NCBI RefSeq assembly: GCF_004798865.1
Contig: NW_025335941.1
Span: 15,443,734-15,507,733 of the forward strand
Origin: Varanus komodoensis
Lineage: Eukaryota; Chordata; Lepidosauria; Squamata; Varanidae
Length of the DNA: 64,000 nt
Direction: 5' to 3'
Each line of letters starts with the position of its first letter. The stretch's first letter is position 1. Shown one piece after another: positions 1 through 12,098 of this stretch. The translations under genes and the position numbers were made by a program. The notes beneath the pieces were generated by a model that saw nothing but the letters and a program-made list of their open reading frames with translations, was not told the DNA's origin and ran no database searches.

Positions 1-777
1 TTTGTGTTGAGCAGATAAATATCTAGTTTGTCAGGTGTGATCAACAGAGTGCTTGGTTCTCAAATATCTGTTCCTGGGCTAAACAGCAGTGCAGATAAGA
101 AAAGCTTTTGTTCTTAGTTCAGAATCCAGAACCTTAGTCCAGAATAGAATTAACCACATGCAGACATGATCCAAAAATAATGTGTCTGCATCAGAACATG
201 TGATTTGATTTTCCCACTGAATTGCCTACTAAAAAGGAGATAAACATCTAGAAACAAAGATCCAGGGTAGCAGAGCTTGGAAAGACAACTGCCTGAGATG
301 GTGGAGCCACACTAACAAATACAGTAGTACCAGTGGACAATGGAGTATAAAGGAACTCCATCTGTTTATATATTACCCTGGCCATAGCAATGACACTGAA
401 AGGGGCATCCCATAATAAGCTATTCAGCCTCCAACTGAAATGAATAGATAATCTTTCTAAACACATATGACCACTGCTTTTTTAGGACTCTCTTCACTAA
501 TCTTTCAGGTTGTTGTAGCTTGCTGGCAAGATGATGGATATTCAAAACATGATGGGACCTTTTATATCTTACTACTCTGGGGAGAAGGAAGAACTCATCA
601 AAAGCTTGCAATTTGTACCTGTTCCTGAATAACATATGGTGAAATTCTGAGATTACTGTGTTCCCATGGAACAAATGGACTATTGAGAGGTGAACAAGAA
701 ATGTTGTAGTGCTTGATGTGACCAATACACTCAATTTAACAACAACAGTCCTCATCTATCTATAGTGCAATACAGAA

Positions 778-845
778 CTCATGCAGAAGTGAGGTCCATT
801 AATTTCAATGGATATTCTCAGGGAAGTGCATACAGAACTGCAGCA
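778..845 (-). repeat. Palindromic short interspersed repeat (old)
   Basis: A diverged copy of a reptile repeat whose core reads roughly GTAAGTCCCATTGAA...TTCAATGGGACTTAC. Here AGGTCCATTAATTTCAATGG is preserved, followed by GTGCATA and a GCAGC end. The class is uncertain. Confidence 0.45.
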
Positions 846-2395
846 GTAACATAGTTTCATTTTGATTAAATTTTTAGCCTTTCATGTGATTTTTTGTTTA
901 ACAATATTGTATAAGCATGCCAAATTTATTATTGCAACCTAAGAAAATTACAGTACAGTTATATGCAATATTTTGTCATTCATAGCACATATGGGATACA
1001 TTATTACAATGGCAACAAATAATGACACAGTATAGATTACATATGGGTGTATCTTCCTTTGGAATTCAAATAGAGTGAAAATTGTATTTTTCTCATAGCC
1101 AACATTTTATGATGTCAGCCTTGATCTGAAAGCAGTTTTCTTGCTTCAGTAAACTGGAGGAACTTCTGTAGCTTTTCAGGGAACTATAAAGTGCAAGAAA
1201 GATGAAGTTCCTATAAAACACATGTGCATACATAAGCAAGTTAGAGGATAATAGTAAAAATGTGAATGCAGAAATACCAAGTATATTATTTCTTAAGTTT
1301 CCCTGGTGTACTGGGTTTTAAAAATACATAGTACATAACATTTTTCTTTGCATATGATGTTTCCATTATAGAGACTAATCACTGTATAGAAAAATGTGTT
1401 TGATTTACAAAATATTCAAGTTAGAACATACCTGTGCACCCTAGGTACATAAACTGGACAGCTGCTGTATGTTACCATATGCCTAAAAATCACCACGTAT
1501 CTTTTCATGAATTATACATATTCCCCTGGCAGCACTCTAAAACAGATTTTCTTGGACATAAAGACTTCAGGGGAACTTACTTCCAGGAATGTACATGCAG
1601 AAACACAACTCACGATTCCAGACATCACTGCACTTAGTTGAAAGTAATTTCAACAGCAATACCCAAGGCTTAGTTAATCCACACTTTAAAATCAAAATGC
1701 AAAATATCTTGAAAAGAATATTGATATCAACTTTTCAGGTAAAAATGCCTTGGAGATGGGAAGGGTTTGATACCCTTATGGTGCTAATTCCTATTGTTAA
1801 AAATGTGTCAATTAAAATATGTTAGTGCACTAAATCTTCTGAAACTGGCATGCCAGCAAGTGGTCTTGATGAACATATCGTTCCAAATGGTGGCACAAAT
1901 TTGCACTGATTCCTTGGACCTCAGGATGTTCTTTTCTCTTCACCGTGTTTCATCAGGCTGCCAGTGCAGCCTGGGAAATGATCATGGGAAGGCTTCTAAA
2001 TTTTCAGTGGGGGTTTTGAAGAGAACCCCACACTGTGTCTGCTGAGAAGCAGAACTGGCCCTAAAATCATACAAAGCAGAAAAATCAATGACCCTAGGAA
2101 AGTGTGCCACCTGATGTGCTCATGTGAAAGCTCAAAATTAGTGAAGAGGAGAAAGGGTTTTAAGGTGTGTTCCCCCCCCCCCAAATTTCACGTGCACCAT
2201 TAATTTCTCTTTATGGATTCTATTAAATGTTACAGTTCCATCACTTCTTGGCTTTTTGAGTTTGTCATATTGCAGATCACCCTCTTCCTGCTACAAACAA
2301 AGGTTCCTTATAGCACCTCAGTAATTAGATGTCAAATCCAATTTACAAATTTCCTTTATCAGAAAATGCTGGTATAAAACAGAGAAAAAAAAAAA

Positions 2396-2398
<3 letters not shown>

Positions 2399-2456
<58 letters not shown>
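2399..2456 (+). repeat. (GA)n microsatellite
   Basis: About 28 uninterrupted GA units preceded by an A-run, in EVA1C intron 1. Likely polymorphic. Confidence 0.97.
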
Positions 2457-2461
<5 letters not shown>

Positions 2462-2876
2462 AATGAGCAACCCATTTGAAGCAACCCATTGTTATCTCTT
2501 GTTCTAACCTTGTTTATGTGGACTGAAGGAGGAACCTGTCTCTTTAGGATAACTTACTTTCATAAGGTCTGCCAGGCCTATGCAAATCTACTCTATCCTG
2601 TTGAACAAGAAAGCAAAAGTCTGGGACAAATTAACAATTTTATATGCTCAGTGTTTATAATACTGTAATATTGCTTGTAATTCTTTGAACATATATCCAA
2701 TATTAGTTTGATCTGATCTCAGCAGATATTGAAGATAAATGACAGTTGTTTAAAACTTACATTCTAATGATTTTAGATCTGCTTCAGGTCTGTGGTTTCT
2801 GTTACATATTTTTAAAAGTTAATTCTCATTGAACTTCAGTATCACTAGTGCTTCAATCTTGCTGGACACCATTTTC

Positions 2877-2929
2877 CAAAGGAAAGGAAAGGAAAGGAAA
2901 GGAAAGGAAAGGAAAGGAAAGGAAAGGAA
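2877..2929 (+). repeat. (GGAAA)n microsatellite
   Basis: About ten uninterrupted AAGGA units in EVA1C intron 1. The regularity suggests recent expansion. Confidence 0.97.
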
Positions 2930-3354
2930 TCAGTATCAAGGTTTCACCTTACCTTCAATGTATTCCAACATTACATAAAGAAAGCATATGTGGAGCTTGT
3001 GGTACATCTTACTACTACTTCTTATTCTTAGTGGAAAAAATTCAAACTGAAGTCCTTTCCATAAAAGCTAGTCACAAATGGTCTCTGTGGCACATTTTTC
3101 ATGCTTGAAAATAGTGTCAGATGCAGATTTGTTTTTAATAATACATAATCTGCATTTTTCTGTGTTCAAGGTAATCTTATTCAAATGATTTAATGTTAAA
3201 CCTGAACTGTACTCTGTACAGGTATGGGTTAGGCTTAGGGTTACATCCTGCAGATTCTGCATTGGGCAAATACTGAGGGCTTTAGTACAAACAGCCCACT
3301 AGCACACCAGGAACACAAGTGACGATACTATGCTACACATCACTACATAGGAAT

Positions 3355-3735
3355 GTTGCTGCTCTTGTGTTCGGTCAAGTCATCTCCAACCCTAAGAATG
3401 AAAGCCCTTCAAAATGCCCTGTCCTTGACAATTCAGCTGAGCTCTTGCAAAACCAAGGCTGTGGCTTCATTTATGGAATCAATCTATCTCATACTTGCTC
3501 TTCCTCTTCTTTGTCTGCCTTAACTTTCCCTAGNNNNNNNNNNNNNNNNNNNNNNNNNNNNNNNNNNNNNNNNNNNNNNNNNNNNNNNNNNNNNNNNNNN
3601 NNNNNNNNNNNNNNNNNNNNNNNNNNNNNNNNNCTAGGGAAAGTTCTGGCTTGATCTGATCTAGGACCTGCTTGTTTGTCTTTCTCTCCAGGATATTCAC
3701 AAAACTATTCTCCAGCACCATGTTTGGAACACATT
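3355..3735 (-). mobile_element. RTE-BovB LINE fragment, minus strand, containing an assembly gap
   Basis: Read on the minus strand, 3721-3634 encodes KTNKQVLDQIKPELSL, a hallmark of the C-terminal end of the BovB ORF2 protein. The part at 3355-3533 matches the following 3' portion of the same element. A 100-N gap (3534-3633) replaces about the amount of sequence expected between the two parts. BovB is abundant in squamates and spread horizontally between vertebrates. This copy is 5'-truncated and diverged. Confidence 0.75.
3534..3633. other. Assembly gap, 100 N
   Basis: Exactly 100 undetermined bases, a standard scaffold gap size. The sequence left (ending AACTTTCCCTAG) and right (starting CTAGGGAAAGTT) are perfect reverse complements over 12 bases. 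It lies inside a BovB fragment. Confidence 0.98.
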
Positions 3736-5063
3736 ACTTGTCTTCCTGTCAGTAACTTACAAACAAATTATAAAGACTGAGGATGTCAAAGTAGCTCACA
3801 TACAACCATATGACCACCATAGATGCTAAAGAAAGAGTCAGAGAAAGGACATTCAGTTGGAAGATCACTGCACAAGCAAAACCAGATAATCATGATGTTA
3901 GGATGCTAACTAGAGATTAGGATGCTGAAATGGATACAAACACTAATGTATTGTTTAGACTTACTTAGCTCCAACTTTTGGAAACAGCCTATACTCTACA
4001 AACCATCTAGACTAGTTCTAGGATTTAAGCAGATGTAGGGTACCTCAGGCCCTCCAGGCTTTCCTGGAGTCCTAATCCAGCTCTCTAAAGTTCCCCAGAT
4101 GCCCACAACCATATGTTCTCCAACAACCATCCACTGTTGGGCGGTATCCCAAACTTCGTAGATTCTTCTTCTAATGCTTTGTTATTAGCAGTAACTGCTT
4201 TACACTAAAATATACTGACATCAGGGTTATTTATTTCTGGGGCCATCCCTTTTGCCTTTAATCTTGCCCACCACTGGAATTGGTCTTCAAGTTGAAAGAG
4301 ATTCTCCACCCCTGATTTAAGTTGATCTCAACTAAAAGATCATGAATGGACTGAAAAGTTTATACTCTGTGCTTGCTGTTTTCACCAAAGTTAAAATGTC
4401 TTAATCCCTAGAGTCATTACCCCAAATCTGCTCATTTCTGCCTGGGATGCTGACATAATACTGGTAGAATGTATGTGGTCTGTTACATTGCATTTGAATC
4501 ATTCCTGGTATATCCAATGATATTTAAACAGATTTTAGAAACTGATTGCAAAAGATTTTAAATATACTTAAATTAAACCTCTCCCATTTAAGTGGTTTAT
4601 AGAATCAACTACCCTGCATTTGGTTGACATTTCCCTGTTATTTTCCACTTCTACCAAGCTGCTACTGCAACTCTGTCATTACCTATAGTCAAGCTAACAA
4701 TAACAAGTCTTGAAGAATCCGTATGTAACACTTTTAAAAAATATGGTAATAAGCACAAAGCATCAATGTAGAAAGCCTTGCATCTATTCACCTGGGTCTG
4801 TACATGCAGTATGGACCTTTCTCCTGCCTTCTTCAACGTACAGCTCCCTCTTCCCTATAGCCCATCACAAATGTTCTAGAAAGTTTTTGTAATGGGGAAG
4901 GGACATTATGCTGTTGCTCAGCAAAATCAGGATAAAGTCTCTTGAGATGTTTAGGCTTTGATTCTCAAGGGGTCATTATTAGAACTAAAACAACACTCTA
5001 AATAGCCCAGGTATGTTGCTTTTAAAGCCAGATTTTATATGCATAGGGTTCAAAGAAAGTAAG

Positions 5064-5165
5064 GCTGTAATCCACTATGATCCTGCCTGAGAGTAAGTTC
5101 CATTGAACTCTATGGGGCTTATTCCTGGTTAGGCATGTATACAGGCATGAATGGGCATGCTCTGC
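5064..5165 (+). repeat. Palindromic short interspersed repeat
   Basis: The best copy in the window of the family with the core GAGTAAGTTCCATTGAACTC, then TATGGGGCTTATTCCTG and GGCATGT. The centre (CATTGAACTCTATG) is nearly self-complementary. Non-coding; class uncertain. Confidence 0.55.
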
Positions 5166-7620
5166 TAGTCCTGATTAAGCCTCACTGGAATCCAGTTAGT
5201 TGTGACTCACTTAAATCCCATTCATTTAAATGGGACATGATTAGAAGTCCATGGAAACCATGACTGATGTTGGGCCATAAAGTGAATCTGTAACCAGCAC
5301 AGAAAGCTCCTCCATAGACATTATACACTTTTTAAAAGTTGCTGGTAGCACAGGAACAAACTTTTCAAAATAAACTGTCCTGTTTTGCATTGCTGCCTCT
5401 GTGTCAAAGATCAAATACCCCCCACACCCATTGCTCTTTTCCCTATAAAACACACATGCACACAGAGAGAAGTCAGAAATAGCTTCATAGGCTAGTAGAA
5501 ACAATGACCAGTTATAAAGCCAACATTTGTGAGCATAAATATAACTTAACCTTCTCTGTGCTCTGGCAATGATGTTTCACACATAATATCAAGCCCAAGC
5601 ACCCATCCAGCCTGTGAACAGTTGCTAAGCAGTTAAAAAAAGTGATGAACAGTAATCATAATCATTCATTATGATCTATCACAGTTTATCATGTATTCTG
5701 CCAAGCATAGTTTGATTAGCTTTCAGAATGTTACATTCTGAGCTTGGATTGCTGACGGGCAAATACAAGCTTTCATTTTGCTGTGGTATACTAAACTTGT
5801 TATTAAAGCCATTTTTGGGGAGGGAGGTGTTTTTAAAATCACAATTATATAAGGATAAAGAACAGCTCGCAGAGAAGTCTGCTGGAAGCAGCAGCAACAA
5901 AGCTTTTAGAGCTGTGTCCACTGTGTGTTACATGGGGCTTCCCCATATTCCTAGTCAACTGTCATGCACGCAAGGGAAAGACACTGCCTTCCATTCCAGA
6001 AGGGTTCCCAGTGGTTTGCCAGTGCCTTTCATGGGCACAGAGGCTAAACAACTTTTTCAAGCTTTTCAGCTGATATACTGAATGATGAACTGCTCTTCTT
6101 TTACCTCTTTGATTGTAGGGGAAAGCATTTTGCTCTCCTTGCCATCTTTCCTAATTTAAATTAGTGTTATAGTTGGATAGCTCAGTTGGGAAGCTCAGAT
6201 TTTACCTTTTTTATGAAAAGCTAGCAATCTCTCCCCCCCCCCCCCCCCATATAACCTGTGTGGTTTTGGGAGAGGAAAATATAGGAATTCCCCCTGACTT
6301 GTTATTTGCACTCTATCTTCAAATGTAGATCTGAGTTTTGCACTTTTAACCTATTCTTAGGGTTTCTCCAGAATGTTACATTTTACCACAGAGTTTCAGT
6401 GAAACAGCAAGAGATGCCTAACAATAGGTCAGCTGCATTTTAAGTTCTTGCATTGCTCTGCCAAAAAGTTTGAAACACATTAACATATTCACTGATATTC
6501 TGTAACTGTTTATCCAACATCTCCTCAGCCTAGGTCAATTAAAGGTGTTACCTTTTCAAATTAGGAGGTTCATTAATTCTATCACATGTGCTGTCAGCAA
6601 TTCCAAAAATTTACCCTAACTCGTAGGATACATATGCATGATAATCAGAACACTGCCATTCATTCTAAATTAATTCAGAGTAACTACTACCAATTTATTT
6701 CCTATTTGAATCTCTAAGGTTGGTTACAGTCTTCATTTTTCCACATATGGCCAAGTACTGTTCACAGAATAGTAGAGTTTAATAGTATTGGGGGAAAATA
6801 ATTCCTGAGTACATACCCTTGTGCGTTAGGAGATTTCTCTAGTTTTCTGCATGATAAATCTTACATGCTACATCTGCTATCCTTGGTAAACTATTCTGCA
6901 CAGCCATAAACCTGCACCCACTTAAAGTAGTATGCTTCAGCCTGCCTGCCTTCCCTTCCACCGATGCCTTCTGCTTGTTTAGAGCCTTGTGTACATACCC
7001 AAATAAGCAGCTGTCGCAAGCCATGCATCTCGACAATTCTGCATAGGTTTTTTGTTGTGGGGTGATGTGGGTCATTCAGTGCAGCCCGTGCAAACATGTG
7101 TCCTGAGCGGAGCCTATGCTGCGTACTCAGTTGTCTGCAGTGGCTGATTTGAACACCAGCAGGGGGAAAAAACCCCTCGGCTGTCAAAACGATCCAGGGA
7201 GCAATAGCAGCATCAAGTTTTCTGCACTGTATCAGCTTAGCATGAAACTGGATTCAGCCTTAGTTCTCAGCATAAAACGTAATGCTGGAGTACATCTAGT
7301 ACTTCAAATATGAGAGGAGACTTGTTCAGACTCAACTAGAAGCCACCCTTCTCCGATTCCAAAGGCATGAGCTTGGGAATTACGTGGTGATTGGGAAATT
7401 GTTCTGCCTTTACTAAGGGACACTTTGTTTTTCAGGTAAGGGCTATTGCAGTTTACCTAGGGAACAATTTGGGAGGGGCAGCACTTGATAACTTTCAGAA
7501 CAGAAAGTTCAGAAGTATCTCCACTTCGTGTACATTATTCAGTGAAATCAGTTCTTTGGGGAAAATAATATTTTATTATCATCTGGGAAGAAACATCTAT
7601 ATATTCTAGCCCCATAACTT

Positions 7621-7678
7621 GTGTGTGTGTGAGAGAGAGAGAGAGAGCGAGAGAGCGAGCGAGCGAGAGAGAGAGAGA
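7621..7678 (+). repeat. Compound (GT)n(GA)n microsatellite
   Basis: A short GT tract passes into GA with interspersed GC changes (GAGCGA), about 360 bases downstream of the EVA1C exon 1 donor. Confidence 0.95.
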
Positions 7679-7997
7679 AACAGTTGGATAAACTGTGCAA
7701 ACAGGCTGAGGGACATTCTGCTTTCTTTGGCAACCTAAGAATGATACTGATTGGATTGTTTTTGTTTTCCTGGCCAGGCTACAGGAGTAGAAGGATGGGC
7801 AGAAATTCAGCAAGGGACGCTTTCTCCCATCCCCAGCCCTTGGTGCGGAAGAGAGCAGTCACCGCTGCCCTCCGGAGGGACCCCCCCCCCCAGCGTGTTC
7901 TTCGTGTATCCCACTTCTTGGTGGCCAGAATGGACCTCGAGGCTGCGGAGATAAGACCTCTCCCTCTCCTGGGGCATCTGACCTGCGCGGGCTGGAA

Positions 7998-8030
7998 GGA
8001 GGCGAGGAGGAGGAGGAGGAGGGGGCGCCC
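7998..8030 (-). repeat. Purine-rich GGA/GGAG tract just after the EVA1C exon 1 donor
   Basis: On the plus strand this is a run of GGAGG units ending in a G5 block. On the transcribed minus strand it is a CU-rich tract starting about 12 bases inside intron 1. The G-rich strand could form a G-quadruplex. It is low-complexity DNA and not conserved coding sequence. Confidence 0.6.
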
Positions 8031-8041
8031 CGTCGCCTTAC

Positions 8042-8162
8042 CTGAGAAGTCCGCTAGCGCGGCGCTCTCTTTGGTCCACAGCAGGAGCAGGCAGAAGCGG
8101 AGTGCGAGCAGCCCTACCTGGCGCCGGCGTGGATGCTGCGCCCCAGCCTCCCGTTCGCTCAT
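8042..8162 (-). CDS. EVA1C: EVA1C, coding part of exon 1 (signal peptide region)
   Basis: This is the first coding exon of EVA1C (eva-1 homolog C), a single-pass membrane protein with two galactose-binding SUEL-type lectin domains. The family is linked to heparin and SLIT binding and axon guidance. It encodes 40 residues plus one base: a basic start, a hydrophobic signal stretch (LLALRFCLLLLW, about residues 18-29), then KESAALADFS. This aligns with the human run around SKEISALTDFSG. The donor is CAG|GTAAGG with the last exon base at 8042 (phase 1). The ATG (8160-8162) has A at -3, and an in-frame stop (8205-8207) lies 45 bases upstream with no other ATG between, so the start is firm. The lectin domains, transmembrane segment and cytoplasmic tail would be left of the window. 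The short length and local GC richness limit certainty, but the divergent position next to URB1 supports the call. Confidence 0.85.
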
Positions 8163-9222
8163 GGTGCGGAGGCAGCGGAGGGGGGTCCCTGCAGCGCAGC
8201 CCGGTCACATGACGGCTCCAGCCCCCAGCCGAGAGAGTCCCCAACCTTCCTGGGACTGGGGACGCAGGCTCTGCCGGCGAGGGAGGGAAAGGGGCGGGAT
8301 CGGGCTGGAAAGGGCAACTGGAAAGGCTCGCAAAGCCTCCACGCACTTCCCCGAGGAGGAAGTTGCCCGGGCAGCAGTGGCTGCGCACTGACCCTCGGCC
8401 GGACTCGCGAAGGGATCGGGGAGTGGATGGCGCGGGGGTGGGACGGGCGGCGGCGGCGGCGGCGGGGCAGAGCGGCGGAGCGCCTCGCGCAGAGCTCCCG
8501 GCATCGGCCAGGCGCGGAGGGGCGCGCGGGACGGAGCCTGGCTGGCCGCCTACGGCGCGGCGGCGGCGTCCCGCTCAGCGGTCCCGCGGCGCTGGCGCAC
8601 TGAGCAGGCGGCGCCCCCTCATGCCAGCCCGGGCTCCCTCGGCGCTGCCATTCCCGCCTCCAGCGCTCTCCTCCCAGCCCTCCTCCTCCTCCGACGCTCT
8701 GACGGCGACGGGCGCCTCTCGCACGAGGTGCTGCTCCGGAACGGGACGTGGCCGCTGGGCCGGTTTTCCGCGCACGCCCTGCAGGCAGCGCCCCTCCTCG
8801 CCCTTCTGCGCAGTAATTGGCACGAACGTGCGGATGTTCGCCCTTGCTGCCGCGAATGCCGGATGCGTAACTAACTGGCTTGTCTATTCCCGCAAGCAGC
8901 GACTGAAGAATTGAATGTTGCCCAGAACTCAGCTGAGAGTTGCATCCACAGAGCGGGCCAGGTGCGCTCTCGGGAACGGTGCTCTTTCGGCCCTCGCGGC
9001 GAAATAAGGACACTTGCATCATCCACGTGTGCAGTAGTGCTTGGAGTGGCCGACGGGACCGGGAAGACCTGGGGTGAAGCTCCCTTGGCCATGCAGCTCA
9101 CCCGTTAACTCTGGGCCGGTCACTGATTCTCAGCCTAGCCTACTTCACCGAGCCGTGGGAATAAACTGGAGCGGATAACAGCCATGCACGCGTCGTTCAG
9201 ATGCCCGCAGGAGAAGGTGCGG

Positions 9223-9626
9223 TCACAGAATAGCAGAGGTGGAACGGGCCAGGGGGCCACTGCATCCAACCCCCTCTGCCCACTGCAGGACTCCTAGTTA
9301 AACCACCCCTCTCAGATGGCTATCCGGTTACATCTTGAATGCTTCCAGGGTGGGAGAGCCCTCAAAGTCCCTTGGTCGTTGGTTCAATTGTCGTACTGCT
9401 CTAACAGTCACGAAGTTCCTCCTGATGTTCAGCCGGAACCTGGCTTTTTTGTAATCTGAGCCCATTATTCTGTGTCTTGCACTCCGGGATGATCAAGAAG
9501 AGATCTTAGACTTTGTGACAGTCATTCCAGTGCTATCATATATCCCCTCCTCTGTTTTCAGTTCTCAAGGTTAAGCTCGCCCAATTCTTTCAACTCTCCT
9601 CACAGAGTTTAGTTTCCAGACCCCAA
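9223..9626 (-). mobile_element. CR1 LINE 3' end, minus strand
   Basis: Read in plus orientation it starts TCACAGAATAGCAGAGGTGG and continues with GCTCTAACAGTCACGAAGTT, CCTGATGTTCAGCCGGAAC and TGAGCCCATTATTC, the antisense of the CR1 ORF2 C-terminus and 3' UTR. It is 5'-truncated and moderately diverged, and sits just outside the EVA1C CpG island. Confidence 0.85.
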
Positions 9627-11473
9627 ATGTAAGTGCCACAAAGAAAAAGTAGCAGTGTACTCAGCTTTTCCAATATCTCCTAATGTATAAGGTGACAGTG
9701 GTCGTGTAGGACTCAGTAAAGCTCTCATGGGATGCTTTTGCTTACTTTTCCCAAAACATTTAAAAAATACCATAATTTCTCCTCTTATACAATACAATGA
9801 GTATCTTTATTCACAATGAAATCAAACTTCTCTCAGATTTTTTAAAAATATGATTAACTATTGATAGGCCTAACTTCAAAGATCACATTACAATATATTT
9901 TGTATCTCTCTTCCATCCTTTGTATAAACTGGATGTCAAGCTGACGTTGAACCAGAAATGGAGACTTGTGTTGCAAATGCACACACAAAATTTTATTATC
10001 ACATCTTCCTTGGCACAGAAGGTGAGTTGGAGATAGATTCTGGGATCTAATAACTGTTCATAGACAGCAGGAACCGACTCTGTGACCCCTCCGCCCCGGC
10101 TTTCCTTATTTGCAACTCTCTTGGCTCTTTGCTGGTCTTCCCTGGTGTGGCGCACCATTCCTTGCTTCTTAGTTGTCAGTCTGATGCCACTGCTGACTTC
10201 ATTAATGAAACTGGAAATGCATGCTGAGCACGCTGAAAAAAATGGCCCGCTCCCAGGAGGGTGCCCTGTCCTTGCATAATCAAAGCAGCAGCCAGCACAT
10301 GCTGTCTGTCAAGCAGAGGTGGCTCACTTGGATAGACCTGAATTCCTTTGATCAGAAAGATCGATGCATGATAGCAAATTTCATTCATCACTATTTCACA
10401 CAACCAAGCCACCTGCATGATATAGCATTTTAAAGTGAAAAATATAACAAACATCATCCACTGACCACTTCATTTTACAAAAGTGCTGCCGTGAAGAGGC
10501 TTCTGTGTAAGAACTAATCCATTGCAGCAATGTAGATTGTAAAATAATGAACATACAGCTATGTAAACAGTGTTAATTCCATGTAATGACCTGGTGACTT
10601 TTATGTATTTATTTATTGTGCAAAATAAAAAACAACCAAACCACACCATTAAAGGAGGGGAAAAAGAGAACAGAACTGAAACATTACAATTTTTGAATAA
10701 CATGAAAAAATCCATAGCACTAATTACACATATATTTCTATATGTTAGTATATAATAGAACATACTACCACAATTGAAAATAATTATGCCCAGACTTCAA
10801 CAAAGGCCCCCAACTATCCACATATTTATCCATTTGTAAATTATACTTGAAGGCAGCACAGCCAAAAATGAAAAGTGTCATTAAATCCTCCACCCATTAA
10901 GTTATTATAAATGGCCATTTATCCTTCCAGTGTTGTGATATATAGTCTTTTAGCTGTCAAAAGGGTGCAGAAAATCCATTTAAACTTGCATTAAATTCCA
11001 AGGGATGGGCAATTAATTCAAAAGAGCATGTGTATCCTTGAATATTAAAGAACTGTCCATCACAAGATTTATTCAAATTATTACCTCCTCCCAAAAGGAA
11101 GCTGCCATTAAGTATTGTCAAACATATGAAGAAGAGAAACATTAGCAGCATTTCACCTTCAACAATTGGCTGATTTAATTAAGTCTTTATCAAAGAAATG
11201 TGTCATTTAGTATACTCAAATCATCCTTTTTTACTGAAATAAAACATAGCCCAGGATCCATGCCTCCCCCCACCCCCATAAAATGCATAATAATGAAGTA
11301 GTCTATTGACTGGGCAAGATGGGATATTACATTTCATTATTCCATTCTTGGAATAGACCCTGTTCACCAATAATAGATATTTATATGCATAACTTGTAGG
11401 CTGATATAACTGTTCCGCTTCAAATCCATACTTTGCCTGGCAAAGATTGCCTGGCAACAGTGACACGTGCATT

Positions 11474-12098
11474 GGTAACTTCCTGATTAGACTTCTGTAA
11501 CACGCTCTATGTGGGGCTGCCCTTGAAGATGGTCTGGATACTTCAATTGGTGCAAAACAGAGCTGCCAGGTTGCTGACGGGGGCTGGGCGTTGTTCTCAT
11601 ATAACCCCAGTCCTCCATCAGCTTCACTGGCTCCCCATTGAAGTCCGGGTCCAATTCAAGGTGCTGGTTATTACCTATAAAGCCCTCAATGGCTTGGGAC
11701 CTGGTTATCTAAAGGAGCGCTTGCGTTCATATATGCCCTCCCGCCCCTTGAGATCGGCGGCAGAGGCCCTTCTCCGGGAGCCCTCTGTGAAGGATGTTAG
11801 GAGGGTGAGTACCCGGAGGAGGGCTTTCTCTGCGGTGGTGCCCCATCTATGGAATGCGCTCCCCAGAGAGGTCCGCCTGGCACCGTCATTATTTGTGTTT
11901 CGGCGCCAGGCCAAGACCTTTTTATTTAAACGATATTTTAATTGTTAATTGTTGACTATTTATTGGGTTTTTATATTGTGCTGAGATGTCTCCGGATTTT
12001 TAAGGTTAATTGTGTATATTGTTGTTTGTTTTGTATGCTGCCCCGAGGCTCTTTGCGAATGGGGTGGCATAGAAATGTTTTAAATAAATAAATAAATA
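11474..12098 (+). mobile_element. L2/CR1-superfamily LINE 3' end with intact ORF2 C-terminus
   Basis: A 145-codon open frame (11511-11948) encodes the end of a LINE ORF2: LQLVQNRAARLLTG, HITPVLHQLHWLPIEVRV, TYKALNGLGPGYLKERL and LWNALPREVRLAPSLFVF. It is followed by a short 3' UTR and an (AAAT)n tail at 12083-12098, typical of this superfamily. It is 5'-truncated, the tail is clean, and the frame has no stops, so it is the youngest-looking LINE here. The GC content is higher than in its surroundings. Confidence 0.85.

Larger units (their letters stand above)
1..8041 (-). other. EVA1C: EVA1C intron 1 (partial)
   Basis: This is A/T-rich sequence between the EVA1C exon 1 donor and the left edge. 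No second EVA1C exon (the start of the first lectin domain) was recognised on the minus strand, which fits the long first intron of this gene in other vertebrates. It holds two palindromic short repeats (about 778-845 and 5064-5165), a (GA)n tract, a (GGAAA)n tract, a BovB LINE fragment with an assembly gap, a C-run at 6234-6248 and a mixed GT/GA tract at 7621-7678. The rest shows nothing I can name. Confidence 0.6.
7790..9120. promoter_or_regulatory. CpG island and probable promoter of EVA1C
   Basis: This block is very GC-rich and dense in CpG, with several CGG/GGC runs at about 8430-8600, in sharp contrast to the A/T-rich flanks. It covers EVA1C exon 1 and its presumed 5' UTR and upstream promoter on the minus strand. 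Long open frames exist here on both strands (up to 287 codons), but they reflect the scarcity of stop codons in GC-rich DNA. No TATA box was identified, as is usual for CpG-island promoters. The transcription start cannot be placed from sequence alone. Confidence 0.75.

Noticed and set aside
7684-8391. Plus-strand open frame of 235 codons over the EVA1C first exon
   Set aside because: It is antisense to a recognised coding exon and runs through GC-rich DNA; composition explains it.
8159-9022. Minus-strand open frame of 287 codons in the CpG island
   Set aside because: Arginine/proline/alanine-rich low-complexity translation typical of GC-rich DNA, out of frame with the EVA1C start, with no family resemblance. 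It covers the EVA1C 5' UTR and promoter.
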